Shown here: in pieces, positions 31,869 to 42,955 of the stretch | Layout of the letters: each line of letters opens with the position of its first letter | Position numbering within the stretch: the stretch's first letter is position 1 | NCBI GenBank assembly: GCA_905221605.1 | Contig: CAJNDS010000358.1 | Span: 454,501-518,500, forward strand | Direction: 5' to 3' | Source of the DNA: Symbiodinium natans | Taxonomy: Eukaryota; Sar; Dinophyceae; Suessiales; Symbiodiniaceae | DNA length: 64,000 nt | The notes under the pieces: model-generated | Told to the model about the DNA's origin: nothing | Seen by the model: only the letters and a program-made list of their open reading frames with translations | The model's database searches: none | Translations under genes and position numbers: made by a program

Positions 31869-32520
31869 CCCGTAGACATGAACACAGGAACCGACACATG
31901 GGCGGTTCTCTAAGTTAGGGTCCCTGTTCGAGGTTCTTATGATAAGGCCGACGCCTTAGAAAGGACGCAAGAAGGGACCACGACTCAGAGATCTGCCCAC
32001 ATGGTTTTGGGGTTTGGGGTTTCTGGTTTTGGGGTTAAGGGCACAATTGCACACATACACGCCTGCACCCTAAACCCTAAACCCTAAACCCTAAACCCTA
32101 AACCCTAAACCCTAAACCCTAAACCCTAACCCTAAACCCTAAACCCTAAACCCTAAACCCTAAACCCTAAACCCCCCTAGGGCCCGAACCTCACTACAAG
32201 TGACCAAACCCCTCAAGAACACCCCCCAAGAACCCGAAACTCTAATCAAAACCTAGTCCTTGACACCCTAAGTTTAGGTTTCTTCAGGGGTTAGGGTTAA
32301 GGCATTAGGCTTTAGGGCTTACACCCTAAGCCCTAAACCCTAAACCCAAAACCCCTGCCCTCAAGCAAGCCATAGCCCTTGGTCTCGACATCCCAAATCC
32401 CCTTAAAACCAAGAAGGGTACCTTTTTTTCCTAGGCTATTTCCGGGTCTAGACCCCAAACCCTACACCCTACACCCTAAACCCTACATCTAAACCCCAAG
32501 TCTCGATATCCCACCGCCAG

Positions 32521-32592
32521 GATGGCCTGAAGCCCGCGAAGGATGCGCTGCAGATCTTCCGGGAGCTAGGCCTGAAGAAGTTCCAGGCCCCG
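32521..32592 (+). CDS. TPR-like exon island (second-helix type)
   Basis: After CACCGCCAG it reads LKPAKDALQIFRELGLKK, a textbook pattern of this TPR class (A-x-x-AL-x-IFRELG-x-K). CCCTA-type sequence lies upstream and a TTTAGGG array starts at 32598. The next + island (33792) is the first-helix type, the order expected for one repeat. Confidence 0.58.
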
Positions 32593-33129
32593 GGTTTCGG
32601 GTTTAGGGTTTAGGGCTTGGGGTTTAGGGTTTAGGGTTTAGGGTTTAGGGTTTGGGGTTTGGGGTTTGGGGTTTAGGGTTCAGGAACCTCATTCCCCGGC
32701 AGCCCTGGGGACATTTTGCATTTTTCCCTTCTTGCGGTACAAGAGGATCCTTTTTCAGGAAAGCTGTCTCAGAGGGCTTTCAGAGCCATCCTGCGATCTA
32801 GATACCCCATATACCTTATATTATATTGTCCCTATGCACCTAAACCCTAAACCCTGAACCCTAAACCCTAAACCCTAAACCCTAAACCCTAAACCCTAAA
32901 CCCCTAAACCCTAAACCCGAAACCCTAAACCCTAAACCTAAACATTGTCCCTATGTACCTAAGTAGCCCCCTTAATAACCCTAAAGAACCTGTAAGGTCC
33001 CTTAAACCCGTGACCCTCCAAACTTGGAATGTTCCCCCTTATACTAGCAATCCCCCCCCCCCCCCCACCCCCCGTATTAGGTGGGTACTTCTTCCTTGCT
33101 TTTCTCACCCAGCTATTTTGGACAGAAAC

Positions 33130-33340
33130 TTCAGATGATAATGTTTTGTGAAAAATGGTTCCATCATCTCCATTTCGAGCATTGGCATCAAAAGCGCTCG
33201 AATCAACCGCAATATCGCTCAAACCATCTTTAAATCGATTTCATTGTTTGTCGAGTAGTCATCATCGAAATACGCATCATTTATTGCTTGGTTGTCATTC
33301 CGTCTTTTGCCAATTTCAAGTAAAGTCTCGAAGGCCATAA
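33130..33340 (-). pseudogene. frame-broken open reading frame, unknown protein
   Basis: On the minus strand an ATG near 33339 opens MAFETLLEIGKRRNDNQAIN and reaches NNEIDLKMV before a stop. After a one-base shift the frame continues SDIAVDSSAFDANARNGDDG. The AT-richer composition differs from its surroundings. No family is recognised; it may be a decayed mobile-element fragment. Confidence 0.3.
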
Positions 33341-33791
33341 CTGCTATTCCGTATCAATGGGTACTTCATCGAACGTGATGCAACTCCAACATATCACGCG
33401 CGACAGGTCCCGAAAGAATGGAACATTCCAGGACAAGTTCCATACGGAGTTTGGGTGTTTTTTGATTCTACAGCTCCCTAGAACCTTGGCACTTACCTTT
33501 TTCGTGTATGTATGTATTGTATACGTTGGTCCATGATTTAAGGGGGAAATCCCAAGTTTAAAGTTTAAGTTTCGGGGGCAGGGTTGAGTGGAAGATGGTT
33601 CGTGGCTTATAGAGTTTCCTGCAGTGGTTCGGGTTGAAGTTTCTTGAAGTGTCGCTCAGGCGACCTAAATCCTAAACCTCACCCTAGACCACAAACCCTA
33701 GCCCAAAACCCTATAAACCCTAAACCCTAACCCTAAACCCTAGCCCTAAATCCTAAACCCCAAAACCCAAACCCTCCAAAGCTGCTTGCAG

Positions 33792-33846
33792 GCGGCACAG
33801 CTGCACTCCATAGCAGACTGGCACCAACGCCGAGGCAGGATGGGCT
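33792..33846 (+). CDS. TPR-like exon island (first-helix type)
   Basis: After GCTTGCAG it reads AAQLHSIADWHQRRGRMG, matching the first-helix pattern AA-x-LH-x-IA seen at 63.07 kb. CCCTAAA lies upstream and TTTAGGG downstream at 33888. Confidence 0.5.
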
Positions 33847-34416
33847 TTGGGGGCCGTAGAGGCTGCGTTGGGAAATTAGTTGTAGTGTTTAGGGTTTTGG
33901 GTTTGGGGGTTTTTAGTGTGGGGTTCAGGGTTGATAAGGTTTAGGGTTCAGGGCCCTATACACCCACAATTCCGAAAACAAATTCTGAACATGTTGCTTC
34001 TCCACCATAGTTCAGCCCTGTTTATGAGGCGCCCTTCTCACTTAACAGCTACTCAAGGCTTTAGGATTTAGGGTAAGATGCTCTACCATTGGAACTCCCT
34101 ACCATTGGAACTCCCCTCCGAGAAGCTTGACTGCAATCTCTGCCGATACGTGGAAAGAATGCGATTTCAGAACTCAGAGCTTCTCCAAGATAGACAAGGA
34201 CCCAGCGTAGGCCCTTATAATATGATCCCCCTTTTTTATGGTTTAGCTTCCCTCATGAGCCTTAAACCAGATTGGGCACCCTTCTTATTCCTACTCTTGG
34301 TCTAGTAGAGGGCGGGGGGGGGGGGGGGGGGTATAGGGGCATTTAGGGATTATGTTTTTTATTATATGTATTTTTTTTAGGGCGGGGGGGGGGGGGGGGG
34401 AAATGTTTATAGGCTC

Positions 34417-34550
34417 CTTAAGAGGGAGTTTTCATGGGTGGTGGGTAGTTACTAGTTAGGGAACCTTAGGGAAGCTTAGGGAGCCTTAGGGAGAAATGCG
34501 TGGGTTATCTAGCCCCCATGAACCCCCTCCCTGAAGGACTCCATAGTACG
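34417..34550. repeat. family J inverted-repeat element
   Basis: TTAAGAGGGAG and TTCATGGGTGGTGGGTAG at the left pair with AGCCCCCATGAACCCCCTCC at the right. The internal GGGAACCTTAGGGAAGC and TTAGGGAGCCTTAGGGAG are common to relatives at 30270-30345, 50085-50270 (with telomere-like insert), 51605-51716, 54838-54955 and 60170-60272. Confidence 0.68.
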
Positions 34551-35235
34551 ATTACCTTCCCTTCCCTTCTCCAAAGTACACTCACCTGAACAGTAAAATC
34601 AACCTTGCTGCATATCAAGTGCATCCTTCTAGTAAGATGTATACCTTTCTGTTGACCAATACCTTCATGTTTAGGTGTAGGTGACTCGCATGTTTATCCT
34701 TTCGAGTCCCCCTAAACAAAGATCCCATATCAAAGGCACGTTCAAGGCAAAAACCGAAACCCTAAACCCGAAACCCTAACCCTAAACCCCAAAACCCTAA
34801 ACCCTAAGCCCTAAGCCCTAAGCCCTAAGCCCCAAGCCCTAAGCCCTAAGCCCGAACAACATGCCTGTTGCCAGGCATCGGCAAGCAGGGCCTACCTTTC
34901 GCCGAGGCTGCCGCAGGGGCGTCTCACTGGTTCTCAGTAGGAAGTTCGGGTTTGGGGTCCTAAACCTTGAACCCTAATCCCTAAACCCTAAACCTTAAAC
35001 CTTAAACCCTAAACCCTAAACCCTAAACCCTAAACCCTAAACCCTCGCGGAATCGCCAGGTTTAGGATTTAGACAGGGCTTTGGTAAGGGGGACGGGAAC
35101 GAGGCCTTAAAGGACCCCACACCTTCTCAGGCGACGCAAGCTTGTTTTAGTCTACGTAACCTGAAGGCGAGGTCTCTCCAGCGTTTTAGGGTTCAGGGCG
35201 TTGAGGCTTCAGGGCTGTTAGGAGTTTCAGGGTTT

Positions 35236-35363
35236 CTACAATTTGCTTCAGAACCCCCCCCCCCCAGAAAAAAACAAAAACATAGTCCTCCTTACAAGGG
35301 TAGTATAGGGATTCTTTTCTTTTTTTTTTTGTGGGGGGGGGGGGGTTCTTAAGCACATAATGG
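35236..35363. repeat. family I element
   Basis: CTACAATTTGCTTCAGAACC plus poly-C at the left pairs with poly-G plus GGTTCTTAAGCACATAATG at the right. The interior ACATAGTCCTCCTTACAAGG is shared with 44798-44936. Related copies are at 54192-54341 and 57278-57397. Confidence 0.7.
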
Positions 35364-35555
35364 GCTTTAGTAGGGGTTTAGGGCTCCGGGGGAGGCTTGC
35401 GAGGCTTCCGGATTGATGGCTCTGGGACGACGGTTTCGCAGGTGGAGTCTGCAGCTACAGATTTGGGGCCCCTGAAGCTTGGGGTTCAGGGTTTAGGGTT
35501 CAGGGTTTAGGGCTTAGGGTTTAAGGGTTTCGGTTTAGGGGTTTCGGGAGTCCTC

Positions 35556-35632
35556 AAAGTCTGACAAGGAGTCCTTGAAGATCTTTCAGGAGATCGACTC
35601 TGGCAAGGCCCGGTCGGAGATGGATTCGGTCT
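35556..35632 (+). CDS. TPR-like exon island
   Basis: It reads DKESLKIFQEIDSGKARSEM then a stop at the start of CTAAACCC. The pattern ESLKIFQE-x-D-x-GKA-x-S fits the second helix and loop. Unlike most islands, the flanks are TTTAGGG upstream and CCCTAAA downstream. Confidence 0.4.
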
Positions 35633-36593
35633 AAACCCTAAGGCCAGAGCCCTAAGCCCTAAACCCTAAACTCTAAGCCCGAAACCCTAGACCCTAAACC
35701 CTAACCCCAAACGCCTTAATTAAGGGTTTGGGACTTACGTTTCAGGTTGAGAGTTTTCTTTGCTTCAGAGCCCCTAAGCCGGAGTTTGCCCTCGAAGAGT
35801 GTGTGGGAAGTGCTTCTACATCCCTTTCAGTGTTCCTAAACCCCAAAACCCCTAAGCCCTAAACCCTAAACCCTAAGCCCTAAGCCCTTGTACATGCCAT
35901 GGCCCTTGGCCATTAGTCCAAGCTTTAGGGTGCAAGCAGAACACTCTTTAGCCCAGTAAGCCGGGCTCTCCCGGTAGGGAGTCCAGGACTTGGGCCAGTG
36001 GCAGTTGGGCCGGGCATGGGTTTAGGGTTTCATGCAGACCCGAGACCCTCAACCTCAAACCTCAAACCCTGAAACCCCCCAACAACCCCGCAAACCCAAA
36101 CACATGGCCTAAACCCTAAACCCTACATCCTGAACCCTAAACCCTAGCCCTAAACCCTGAACCCTGAAACCTCAAATCCATGAATCCCCAAGCCACAAAA
36201 CACCGCGGAATGACAGGGCTGGGAGTCGGCCGCGCTTTGCACGTGCCGGACCAAGTGGATCAGTTTTTGTTTTGCAGTTTTAGGATTTAGGGTTTAGGGT
36301 TTAGGGTAGGGTTCAGGGTGTAGGGTTTAGGGTTTAGGGTTCAGGGCGTAGGTTTTTAGGGTTTAGGGTAATAGAGATTATGGTTTTTGGCTTGAGGGTC
36401 AAGGCTTGCGTGTTCAGGGGATTTTGGCTTCTGGGTTTCGGGCTCAGGGGTTCAGGGGTTTAGGGACTTTTTTGGTTTAGGGTTAAGGGTTTAAGAGGTT
36501 TGTGGTTTTGCAGCTGTCTGGTTTCGGAGTGAGATTGGGTTGACACGAAGCCACGGGTACAACTTTAGCTGTCCAAGGCAGAGTCCCGTGAGA

Positions 36594-36692
36594 GTAGGCC
36601 CTTATTCCCTTCTTTAGGGTTAAGGTTCCCGTTTAAGTTCCTTTAAACCGAAAAGGGCACCCTTTAATTCCTAGGTTACCCTTGGGTCTCGT
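36594..36692. repeat. family F element
   Basis: AGAGTAGGCCCTTATTCCC, then AAACCGAAAAGGGCACCC, then TCCTAGGTTACCCTTGGGTC. This is the most frequent dispersed family; other copies lie near 1285-1382, 15905-16000, 29021-29130, 34198-34306, 42435-42515, 43866-43932, 50693-50800, 54970-55092 and 59722-59806. Confidence 0.7.
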
Positions 36693-37302
36693 ATGTCATA
36701 GCTACCTGACGGGTGCACGGTGGGCTTTATTAAGATGAACCTATCTTGGAACATGTTGCAGAGAGTTTAGCTGGCCAACACAAAGTCACATCGGCTAACC
36801 CCCTCCCCGAAACGGTTGCACTGAAGCTGCCCTTCGGCCTCATCACACCGCGACCCGAACCCCGAACCGCCTTCTTCCAAGGCTGGTTTCGGCCCTTATG
36901 GACAAGGCGAGACTTTTGGGGTTTCGTACCAGGGGTTTAGGGTTTAGGGTTTAGGGTCAGCTCTTCACAGGAAAATCTCGGGGGCCAGGGTCCCTTGTCG
37001 GTTTCTAGATGGTCCCCTAGAGGGTTGGCTAGGGAATATAGGGTACTCAATGCCGGACTTGCTTGTTGAGAACTGGTAAAAGCCGGGTATAGGACTTCGG
37101 GCACAGCCTCATCCCGAACCCAGCTAACACCCTAAGCCCTAAACCCTATACCCTATACCCTAAACCCTAAACCCTAAACCCTAAGCCTCACAGGTGACTG
37201 TAAGCCACAAGCCCCTGGAGCGGCCCGGAACCTTAACGCGGCCTAAACCCAAGTGACTCAGGGAAACGCCCGGCTAAACACTCTACAACCCTACAGCTAC
37301 CC

Positions 37303-37445
37303 TAAACCCTAAACCCTAAACCCTAAACCCTAAACCCTAAACCCTAAACCCTAAACCCTAATCCCTAAACCCTAAACCCTAAACCCTAAACCCTACCTAA
37401 ACCCTAAACCCTAAACCCTAAACCCTAAACTAAACCCTAAACCAA
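37303..37445 (-). repeat. interstitial telomeric array (CCCTAAA)
   Basis: About 20 units with one CCTAAA contraction and one AACTAAA variant. Confidence 0.95.
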
Positions 37446-37755
37446 ATCGACCCTGTACAACCCCGACAACGTCTTACAGTATAGCCAGGGCAAGTGCTTC
37501 CCCTAAACCCGAACTAAACCCTTTGTTCAGACCCGAAGCTTCGGAAATCCGCAGGCTTCAGCCGAAACTCGCTCGCCCCACGCCCATGAAACTCACACCC
37601 CTGAACTTGGGTTCAGGGTTTAGGGGTTGGGATTCAGGGTTTGGGGTTTTGGGGTTCGCCCAAAAAACCCTGAACCTTAAAGGGGTTTCGGCCTGGGGTA
37701 CAGGGTACCCCAAAACCCAATACCCCCCAAACCTCAGAAACCCAGACCGGCACCC

Positions 37756-37885
37756 TACTTGGAGGTTCATGGGCACTTATCACCCCAATTATTGCTGCAC
37801 TTATAAACCCCCCAAGTCCCCTAAGTAGGCTATAAGTAGACTTATAAGTTACTTATAAGTGGGGCTACCCATGAACCTCCAAGTA
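37756..37885. repeat. family D inverted-repeat element
   Basis: TACTTGGAGGTTCATGGGCA at the left pairs with TACCCATGAACCTCCAAGTA at the right (18 bp exact). The interior has repeated ACTTATAAGT. Other copies: 57669-57783 (complete), 41128-41170 and 48483-48512 (single ends). Confidence 0.85.
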
Positions 37886-37916
37886 GACCCAAAAGTTTGA
37901 ACATTTTCTCTGCCAG

Positions 37917-37967
37917 GACGACACAGAGACGGCACTGCAGGTGGCCCAAGCTGGGCGCGGCGCTTAA
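37917..37967 (+). CDS. TPR-like exon island
   Basis: After CTCTGCCAG it reads DDTETALQVAQAGRGA then a stop. ETALQVA-x-A fits the second-helix class. It begins about 30 bp after a family D element. Confidence 0.38.
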   Translation, partial: DDTETALQVAQAGRGA

Positions 37968-38159
37968 GAGGGGAGGCTCAAAACCCTAAACCCTAGCCCT
38001 AAACCCTAAACCCTTATCCCTAGAACCCTAAACCCCAGACCCGCTCTAGGCTGTTGGGGGCTCTGCCGCTCCAGGGTTCTGGGGTTCGGGGCCTCTGGCA
38101 TTTCTAGGCGAGATGCTGGGTGTTGACGTGGAGACTCGGAACCAGCACATGTGAAACAG

Positions 38160-38285
38160 GTTTATATACCTGTTTTTGGTGAGTGTATATAAGGTTCCTT
38201 TCTAATATTGGTGAGTGTATATACTTGGTGTCCTTTTGGGGGTACAAGAAATATATACCTCATGTCAGTTTTCCAATTGCACGAT
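38160..38285 (+). repeat. dispersed repeat, family M, copy 2
   Basis: Inverted match to 11735-11850. It includes TTTTTGGTGAGTGTATATAA twice over (TGGTGAGTGTATATA at 38177 and 38208 on) and GTCCTTTTGGGGGTACAAG. Confidence 0.65.
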
Positions 38286-38843
38286 GTTGTTGGTGACCCA
38301 GCAACCCCCCCGAGGCCTGAGTCTCCTGGGACCCTACCTGTAGAGCTTCGATTTTGCACTTGCGAACCTCTTGAATCCCTCTTTTTGATAGTTCTGAGGT
38401 TATCTGTATTAGTGGAGTTAGGGGGCCAAGCAAGCCAGAACCTGTGGGTTCTGAGTAGAGGGTGAGGGAGTTAGCTGCCTTATATCCCCCCGTTACATAT
38501 CTTCAATGGATGTTAGAGGGTACCTCTTTCATCCCCTACCAAGAGCCAGTTTGGGGACCCTTTTTGAAAGATCCAAGGGTCTAAGGGAATATATACGGGC
38601 CATATTCGGAGTCTATTAGGGGAGCCTCCTAGGGTCCAAGTTAGACGCCCTTGAAGCCCTAAACCCTCAAACCCTAAAACCCTAAACCCTAAAAACCCTA
38701 GACCCTCTGCCCCTAAGCCCTACACCCTCTACCCCTAAGCCCCAAACCCCAAACACCCAAACCCCAAACCTCAAGCCCCAAACCCCAAACCCCAAACCCT
38801 AAACCCCAAACCCTAAACCCTAAACCCTAAACCAGCAAGCCAG

Positions 38844-38920
38844 AAACTGGTCGAACTGAGGGTGGAAAAGTTCAAGCAGAAGGGTGACAAGCAGGCCGAG
38901 GCCGACCCCGGCTGGTTGTG
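38844..38920 (+). CDS. TPR-like exon island
   Basis: After AGCCAG it reads EKFKQKGDKQAEADPGW. F-x-Q-KGDKQAEA is the TPR loop motif of this class. CCCTAAA lies immediately upstream; TTTTAGGG-type repeats start at 38948. Confidence 0.42.
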
Positions 38921-39371
38921 ACGGGCCGAGGATGCCCCAAATCACTTAGGGTTTTTAGGGGTTCTAGGGGTTTTAGGGGTTTTAGGTTTAGGGTTTTGGG
39001 GGTGTGGGTTGTTGGGGTTTAGGGGTTTTGGGTTTTTGGGGTTTTGGGGTTTAAGGTTTTGGGGTTAATGGTTTAGGGTAGGGGTTTAGGGGTTTAGGGG
39101 GGTTTACGGTTCAGGGGGTTAGAGGTTTAGAGGTTTAGGAGTTTAGGGTCTCTAGGCCCTTACTTGGGGGGAGAGGGAGGAGTCGGGTGCAGGAGGGTTT
39201 AGGGCTTTTGGGTTAGGTCTTTGTGGGGGATTGGCTTGCCAAGTTTCGTGCCTTGCTTTCTCTCTTCAGGGTCAAAGAGCTAATGTTCTGATGACCCTAC
39301 GGGTTCAGGCTCTAGGATTCAGGGCTTCGGAACCTAGCCCTAAGAGGCCCTGTAAGCCCTAAAGACAGGCC

Positions 39372-39446
39372 CAAGGATTGGACCTCCTTGCCGGCGTGTA
39401 CCTGGCAAGCAACGAGAAAGATGAGGCCTCGCCTATTGAATACAGG
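39372..39446 (+). CDS. TPR-like exon island (first-helix type)
   Basis: It reads DLLAGVYLASNEKDEASP. LLA-x-VYLA-x-x-x-KDEA is the first helix and turn of this TPR class, close to the 63.07 kb island. Boundaries are uncertain. Confidence 0.48.
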
Positions 39447-39609
39447 GGGCCTGCTTGCCAGAATCCTTGCATAGTCTAAACCCTAACCCCCTAAACCCTA
39501 AACCCTAAACCCTCAACCCTCAACCCTAAACCCTAAGCCCTAAGCCCTAACCCTAAATAGCTCATGGAGTTTTGGGTTCAAAGAGGGTCGAGGTTGTGGG
39601 GTTGAGAAA

Positions 39610-39838
39610 CTGAGTGGCACCCTTTTGCCCTTTTCGGGTTCCGGGTTCCCTTATAAAAGTAACCACCCTAAGCCCTATCCCCTAAACCCTAAACCCTAAA
39701 CCCTAAACCCTGAACCCTGAACCCTGAACCCTGAACCCTAAACCCTAAACCCTAAACCCTAAACCCTAAACCCTAAACCCTAAACCCTAAACCCTACACT
39801 CCAAAAAGGTTACCCTATTTAACATGGCCACTGGGCTA
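39610..39838. repeat. family C element split by a telomeric array
   Basis: The left half (GAGTGGCACCCTTTTGCCC to AAAAGTAACCACCC) and the right half (AAAAAGGTTACCC to CCACTGGGCTAC) match intact family C copies. About 130 bp of CCCTAAA units with CCCTGAA variants (39661-39796) separates them. Confidence 0.8.
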
Positions 39839-39903
39839 CCAAGTTCCGGCTGTCCAGGGGTTAGGGTTTCGGCTGACAATGGTTGCGGGATTGAGGCAGC
39901 CCT

Positions 39904-40000
39904 GGGTTTAGGGTTTAGGGTTTAGGGTTTAGGGTTTAGGGTTTAGGGTTTAGGGTTTAGGGTTTAGGGTTTAGGGTTTAGGGTTTAGGGTTTAGGGTGG
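39904..40000 (+). repeat. interstitial telomeric array (TTTAGGG)
   Basis: Thirteen units. Confidence 0.95.
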
Positions 40001-40385
40001 GGTTTAGGGTTTAGGCTTCGGGGTTCTTGGTTTCAGGTTTTGAAAGGTTGGCGGTTTGGGGTTTTCTGGCATGTCGGGCTTAGAAAGGTTGAAGGTGTGT
40101 ATAGGCTTGGCGGGGCAAAAAAAGTTGTTCACTTCCCTAACTAGTAACCCTAAGCCCTAAGCCCTAAACTCCTAAACCCTTAAGAACCCGGCTTAGCAGT
40201 GGTCTCGCCGGGAGTCCACGAGCTTGATCGGGAGCTTGGCTTCGGACCATGATGGCCCCCAACAGCCTGTTGCAACCTCGAAGGTCCCTCGTGCGGCCCT
40301 AAACCCTAAACCCTAAACCCTAAACCCTAAACCCTAAACCCTAAACCCTAAACGTTCAGTAAGGAGGCCCTCACTGTTTTGTTCC

Positions 40386-40450
40386 CCCCGGGAGGCTCTG
40401 AAGTTGGCGGAGGAGTCCTTGGCCTTGTTCCGGGAGGCTCAAGCTTTGGG
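40386..40450 (+). CDS. TPR-like exon island (second-helix type)
   Basis: It reads REALKLAEESLALFREAQA, the clearest match in the window to the repeated motif EAL-x-LAEE-x-LALFREA. A CCCTAAA array (40296-40353) lies upstream and TTTAGGG follows at once. No AG directly precedes it except in the CCCCCCGGGAG context, so the 5' edge is approximate. Confidence 0.6.
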
Positions 40451-40599
40451 TTTAGGGTTTAGGGTGTAGCGTTTAGGGTTTAGGGTTTAGGGTTAGGGTT
40501 TATTGGGTTTGTTGGGGTTTAGGGTTTAGGGTCTAGGGTCTAGGGTTTGGGTAGGGTTTAGGGCTTACTAGGGTTTAGGGTTTAGGGCTTGGGGATTAG

Positions 40600-40840
40600 G
40601 GCTTGGGGATTAGGGTTTGGGGTTTCGGGTTTGGGGTTTTGCGTTTGGGGTTTAGGGTTTCGGGTCCGGGGTTACAGGGTTTCGGGTTTGGGGTTTAGGT
40701 TTTGGTGTTTAGGGTTTCGGGTTTCGGTTTTGGGGTGCAGGGTTTCGGGTTCACGCTTTGGGGTTTGGGGTTTCGGGTTTCGGATTTAGGCTTGGGGTTT
40801 CGGGTTTGGGGATCAGGGTTTGGGGTTTAGGGTTGGGGGT
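40600..40840 (+). repeat. variant telomere-like block (TTTCGGG/TTTGGGG)
   Basis: About 240 bp in which TTTCGGG and TTTGGGG replace most TTTAGGG units. The open frame across it is a translation of the repeat. Confidence 0.85.
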
Positions 40841-41824
40841 TGCTCATCCGGAGTTTCGGATTGCTATGGTTTTTGGGGTCTTTTGCATACCCTAAACCGT
40901 AAACCCTAAACCCTAAACCTTTCGGTCTTCAGCGTGTAGCCATGTTGGGGATGCTGAAACTCAAGTGGTGTGGGGGTCTGGGAATCTTGCGGCTTCATGG
41001 GTTTGTGCCCTGAACCCTGACCCTATCAGCCCTAATTTTTTAAGGTTCAGGGTAAAGCCTAGACCGGAAGTTTATTGTTTAGCGTTGGTTTGGTGGTTTT
41101 CGGGCCATCAACCGGAAGGCTCCAATGCTTGGAGGTTCATGGGCGTTTAAAACCACAATTATTTGTCTACGTAAAAAGGATGTGGGGAGGGGGCATATAA
41201 CACAGCTGTAATTGGGGTTATCAGGTCCCCAGACCCGAGGGTACAACCTAAGGGGTCCAAGGTAGTGTCATAAACCCTAAGCCCGAAGCCCTAAACCTAA
41301 ACCCTAAACTTTCGGAGTAAGTCCAGGGTTCAGGTTTTCCTGAGCCTGAGCTTGCAAAACCCAAAAAACCCAGACCAAAAAAGAGATTTCGCAGCCTGTC
41401 TGGTCACATTGATTGCTACAAACACTTAAACCCCTAAGGCTCCGCGCCTGCAATTACGTCAAGTACTACAGCCCCAAGTTTTAGTAAGTAGAGAATGTGG
41501 CAGTTAGCGGCCTCATATCACCCTAAGCTCTAACCCCTAAGCCCACACCATTAAGGGATCGTAAAGGGTCTTTTCATTCCCTTTAAGAACCCTTGCAGCA
41601 CTGAACCTAAACTCCAAAATATCGTAAACCCTAAACTCCCTACACCCTGCTAGGCAGACTTTAGTGTTCTCAATGCAGTTGAGTAAGAGGCCCAAGAAAC
41701 CTAAGGGTTCTGGATTACGGTGTAGAGTCTAGAGTTTCGGGCGTCGAGCCGCGAACAACAAGCTACAGTTGAGAGCGTTTTGGTTGTTCTTTCGAGGTCC
41801 TAAACCCTAAGCCCTGAACCCTAT

Positions 41825-41978
41825 CCCTCAACCCCCAAACCCTCAAACCCTCAAACCCTCAAAATCCTCAAACCCTCCAACCCTCAAACCCTCAAACCCT
41901 CAAACCCTCAAACCCTCAAACCCTCCAACCCTCAAACCCTCAAACCCTGAAACCCTCAAACCCTCAAACCCTCAACCG
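41825..41978 (-). repeat. variant array CCCTCAAA
   Basis: About 18 units of the 8-bp variant CCCTCAAA with a few CCCTCCAA; a distinct local expansion ending just before the TPR-like island at 41993. Confidence 0.92.
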
Positions 41979-41992
41979 GCCTAACCGGGCAG

Positions 41993-42056
41993 GTCGGCGA
42001 CAAGCGCGCTGAATCCTACGTGTTGCATACAGTCTCTCAGGCCACGGGCTGCTGGT
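41993..42056 (+). CDS. TPR-like exon island (loop plus first helix)
   Basis: After CCGGGCAG it reads GDKRAESYVLHTVSQATG. GDKR-x-E-x-x-x-LHT is the most recognisable loop and first-helix motif of this class. Confidence 0.52.
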
Positions 42057-42079
42057 GAAGATAAGCAACCTTAACCCTA

Positions 42080-42215
42080 ACCGGGTTTAGGGTTTCGGGT
42101 TTAGGGTTTAGGTTTAGGGTTTAGGGTTTAGGGTTTAGGGTTTAGGGTTTAGGGTTTAGGGTTTAGGGTTTAGGGTTTAGGGTTTAGGGTTCAGGGTTCA
42201 GGGTTCAGGGTTTAG
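42080..42215 (+). repeat. interstitial telomeric array (TTTAGGG)
   Basis: About 18 units with TTCAGGG variants at the 3' end. Confidence 0.95.
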
Positions 42216-42905
42216 GGTTCGTTTAGGAGTTTTAAAGCCTAAGTTCCCTTTGTTTCCCCATAAGTTAGACCCTATCAATTCCCCAAGCTTCATAGGCTTC
42301 CCAAATCCCAAGCCCCTCATGTCCCTACTAAGAACCAGCATGCGCATTGCAACAAGTTGGCAAACCCAGGATTAGGGTTTGGGGTTGAATGAGGATTTCG
42401 GGTTTAGGCTTGTGTGTGTTTAGGTTTAGGGGTTCCAGAGTAGGCTTTTATTCCCTTATTGGTTAGGGCTTAGGTTCCCTTATAGGCTCCTCTGAACCAA
42501 AAAGGGGCACCCTAGCAACCCCAGGAATTGAGGCATTTAGGGTGTCGGGTTTTGACTCAGGGTTTAGGCGTTTAGCATCTGGATCTTAGGGGCTTTTAGG
42601 TTGAAGGTTGCTTGGGGCTACTGGGTGTTGGGCGATTTTGGGTGTTCAGGTGTCCGGATCTTGGGCATCGTATTTTTTCATCCGCAGTCGCAGTCAGGGG
42701 CATGCTTTACAGGTATTCAAGGGGGACCCTTGGGTAAAATGGGAATTCACTAGGGAACCTACCCTGTGGTAATTTCGGAATGGGTATTAGTGCTAGGGGG
42801 AGGGGATTAACTCGTCTACCCTGAACTCCCTACTAGGGTCAAGGGTTTAGGGCTAGCCCTAAACCCTAAACCCTAAACCCTAAACGCTAAACCCCAAAGG
42901 TGCAG

Positions 42906-42955
42906 GCTAAGGCCGACAACCACGAGGAGGCTGTGAAGCTGGTCCGAAGCTTAGG
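42906..42955 (+). CDS. TPR-like exon island
   Basis: After GGTGCAG it reads AKADNHEEAVKLVRSLG, fitting the turn and second helix. CCCTAAA lies upstream and TTTAGGG downstream. Confidence 0.42.

Noticed and set aside
38208-38465. Shared peptide PFGGTRNI as a protein domain
   Set aside because: The similarity with 11603-11824 follows from a DNA repeat (family M) and stops at its edges.
40589-40789. 66-codon open frame of G, F, W, L and V
   Set aside because: It is a translation of TTTCGGG/TTTGGGG variant repeats.
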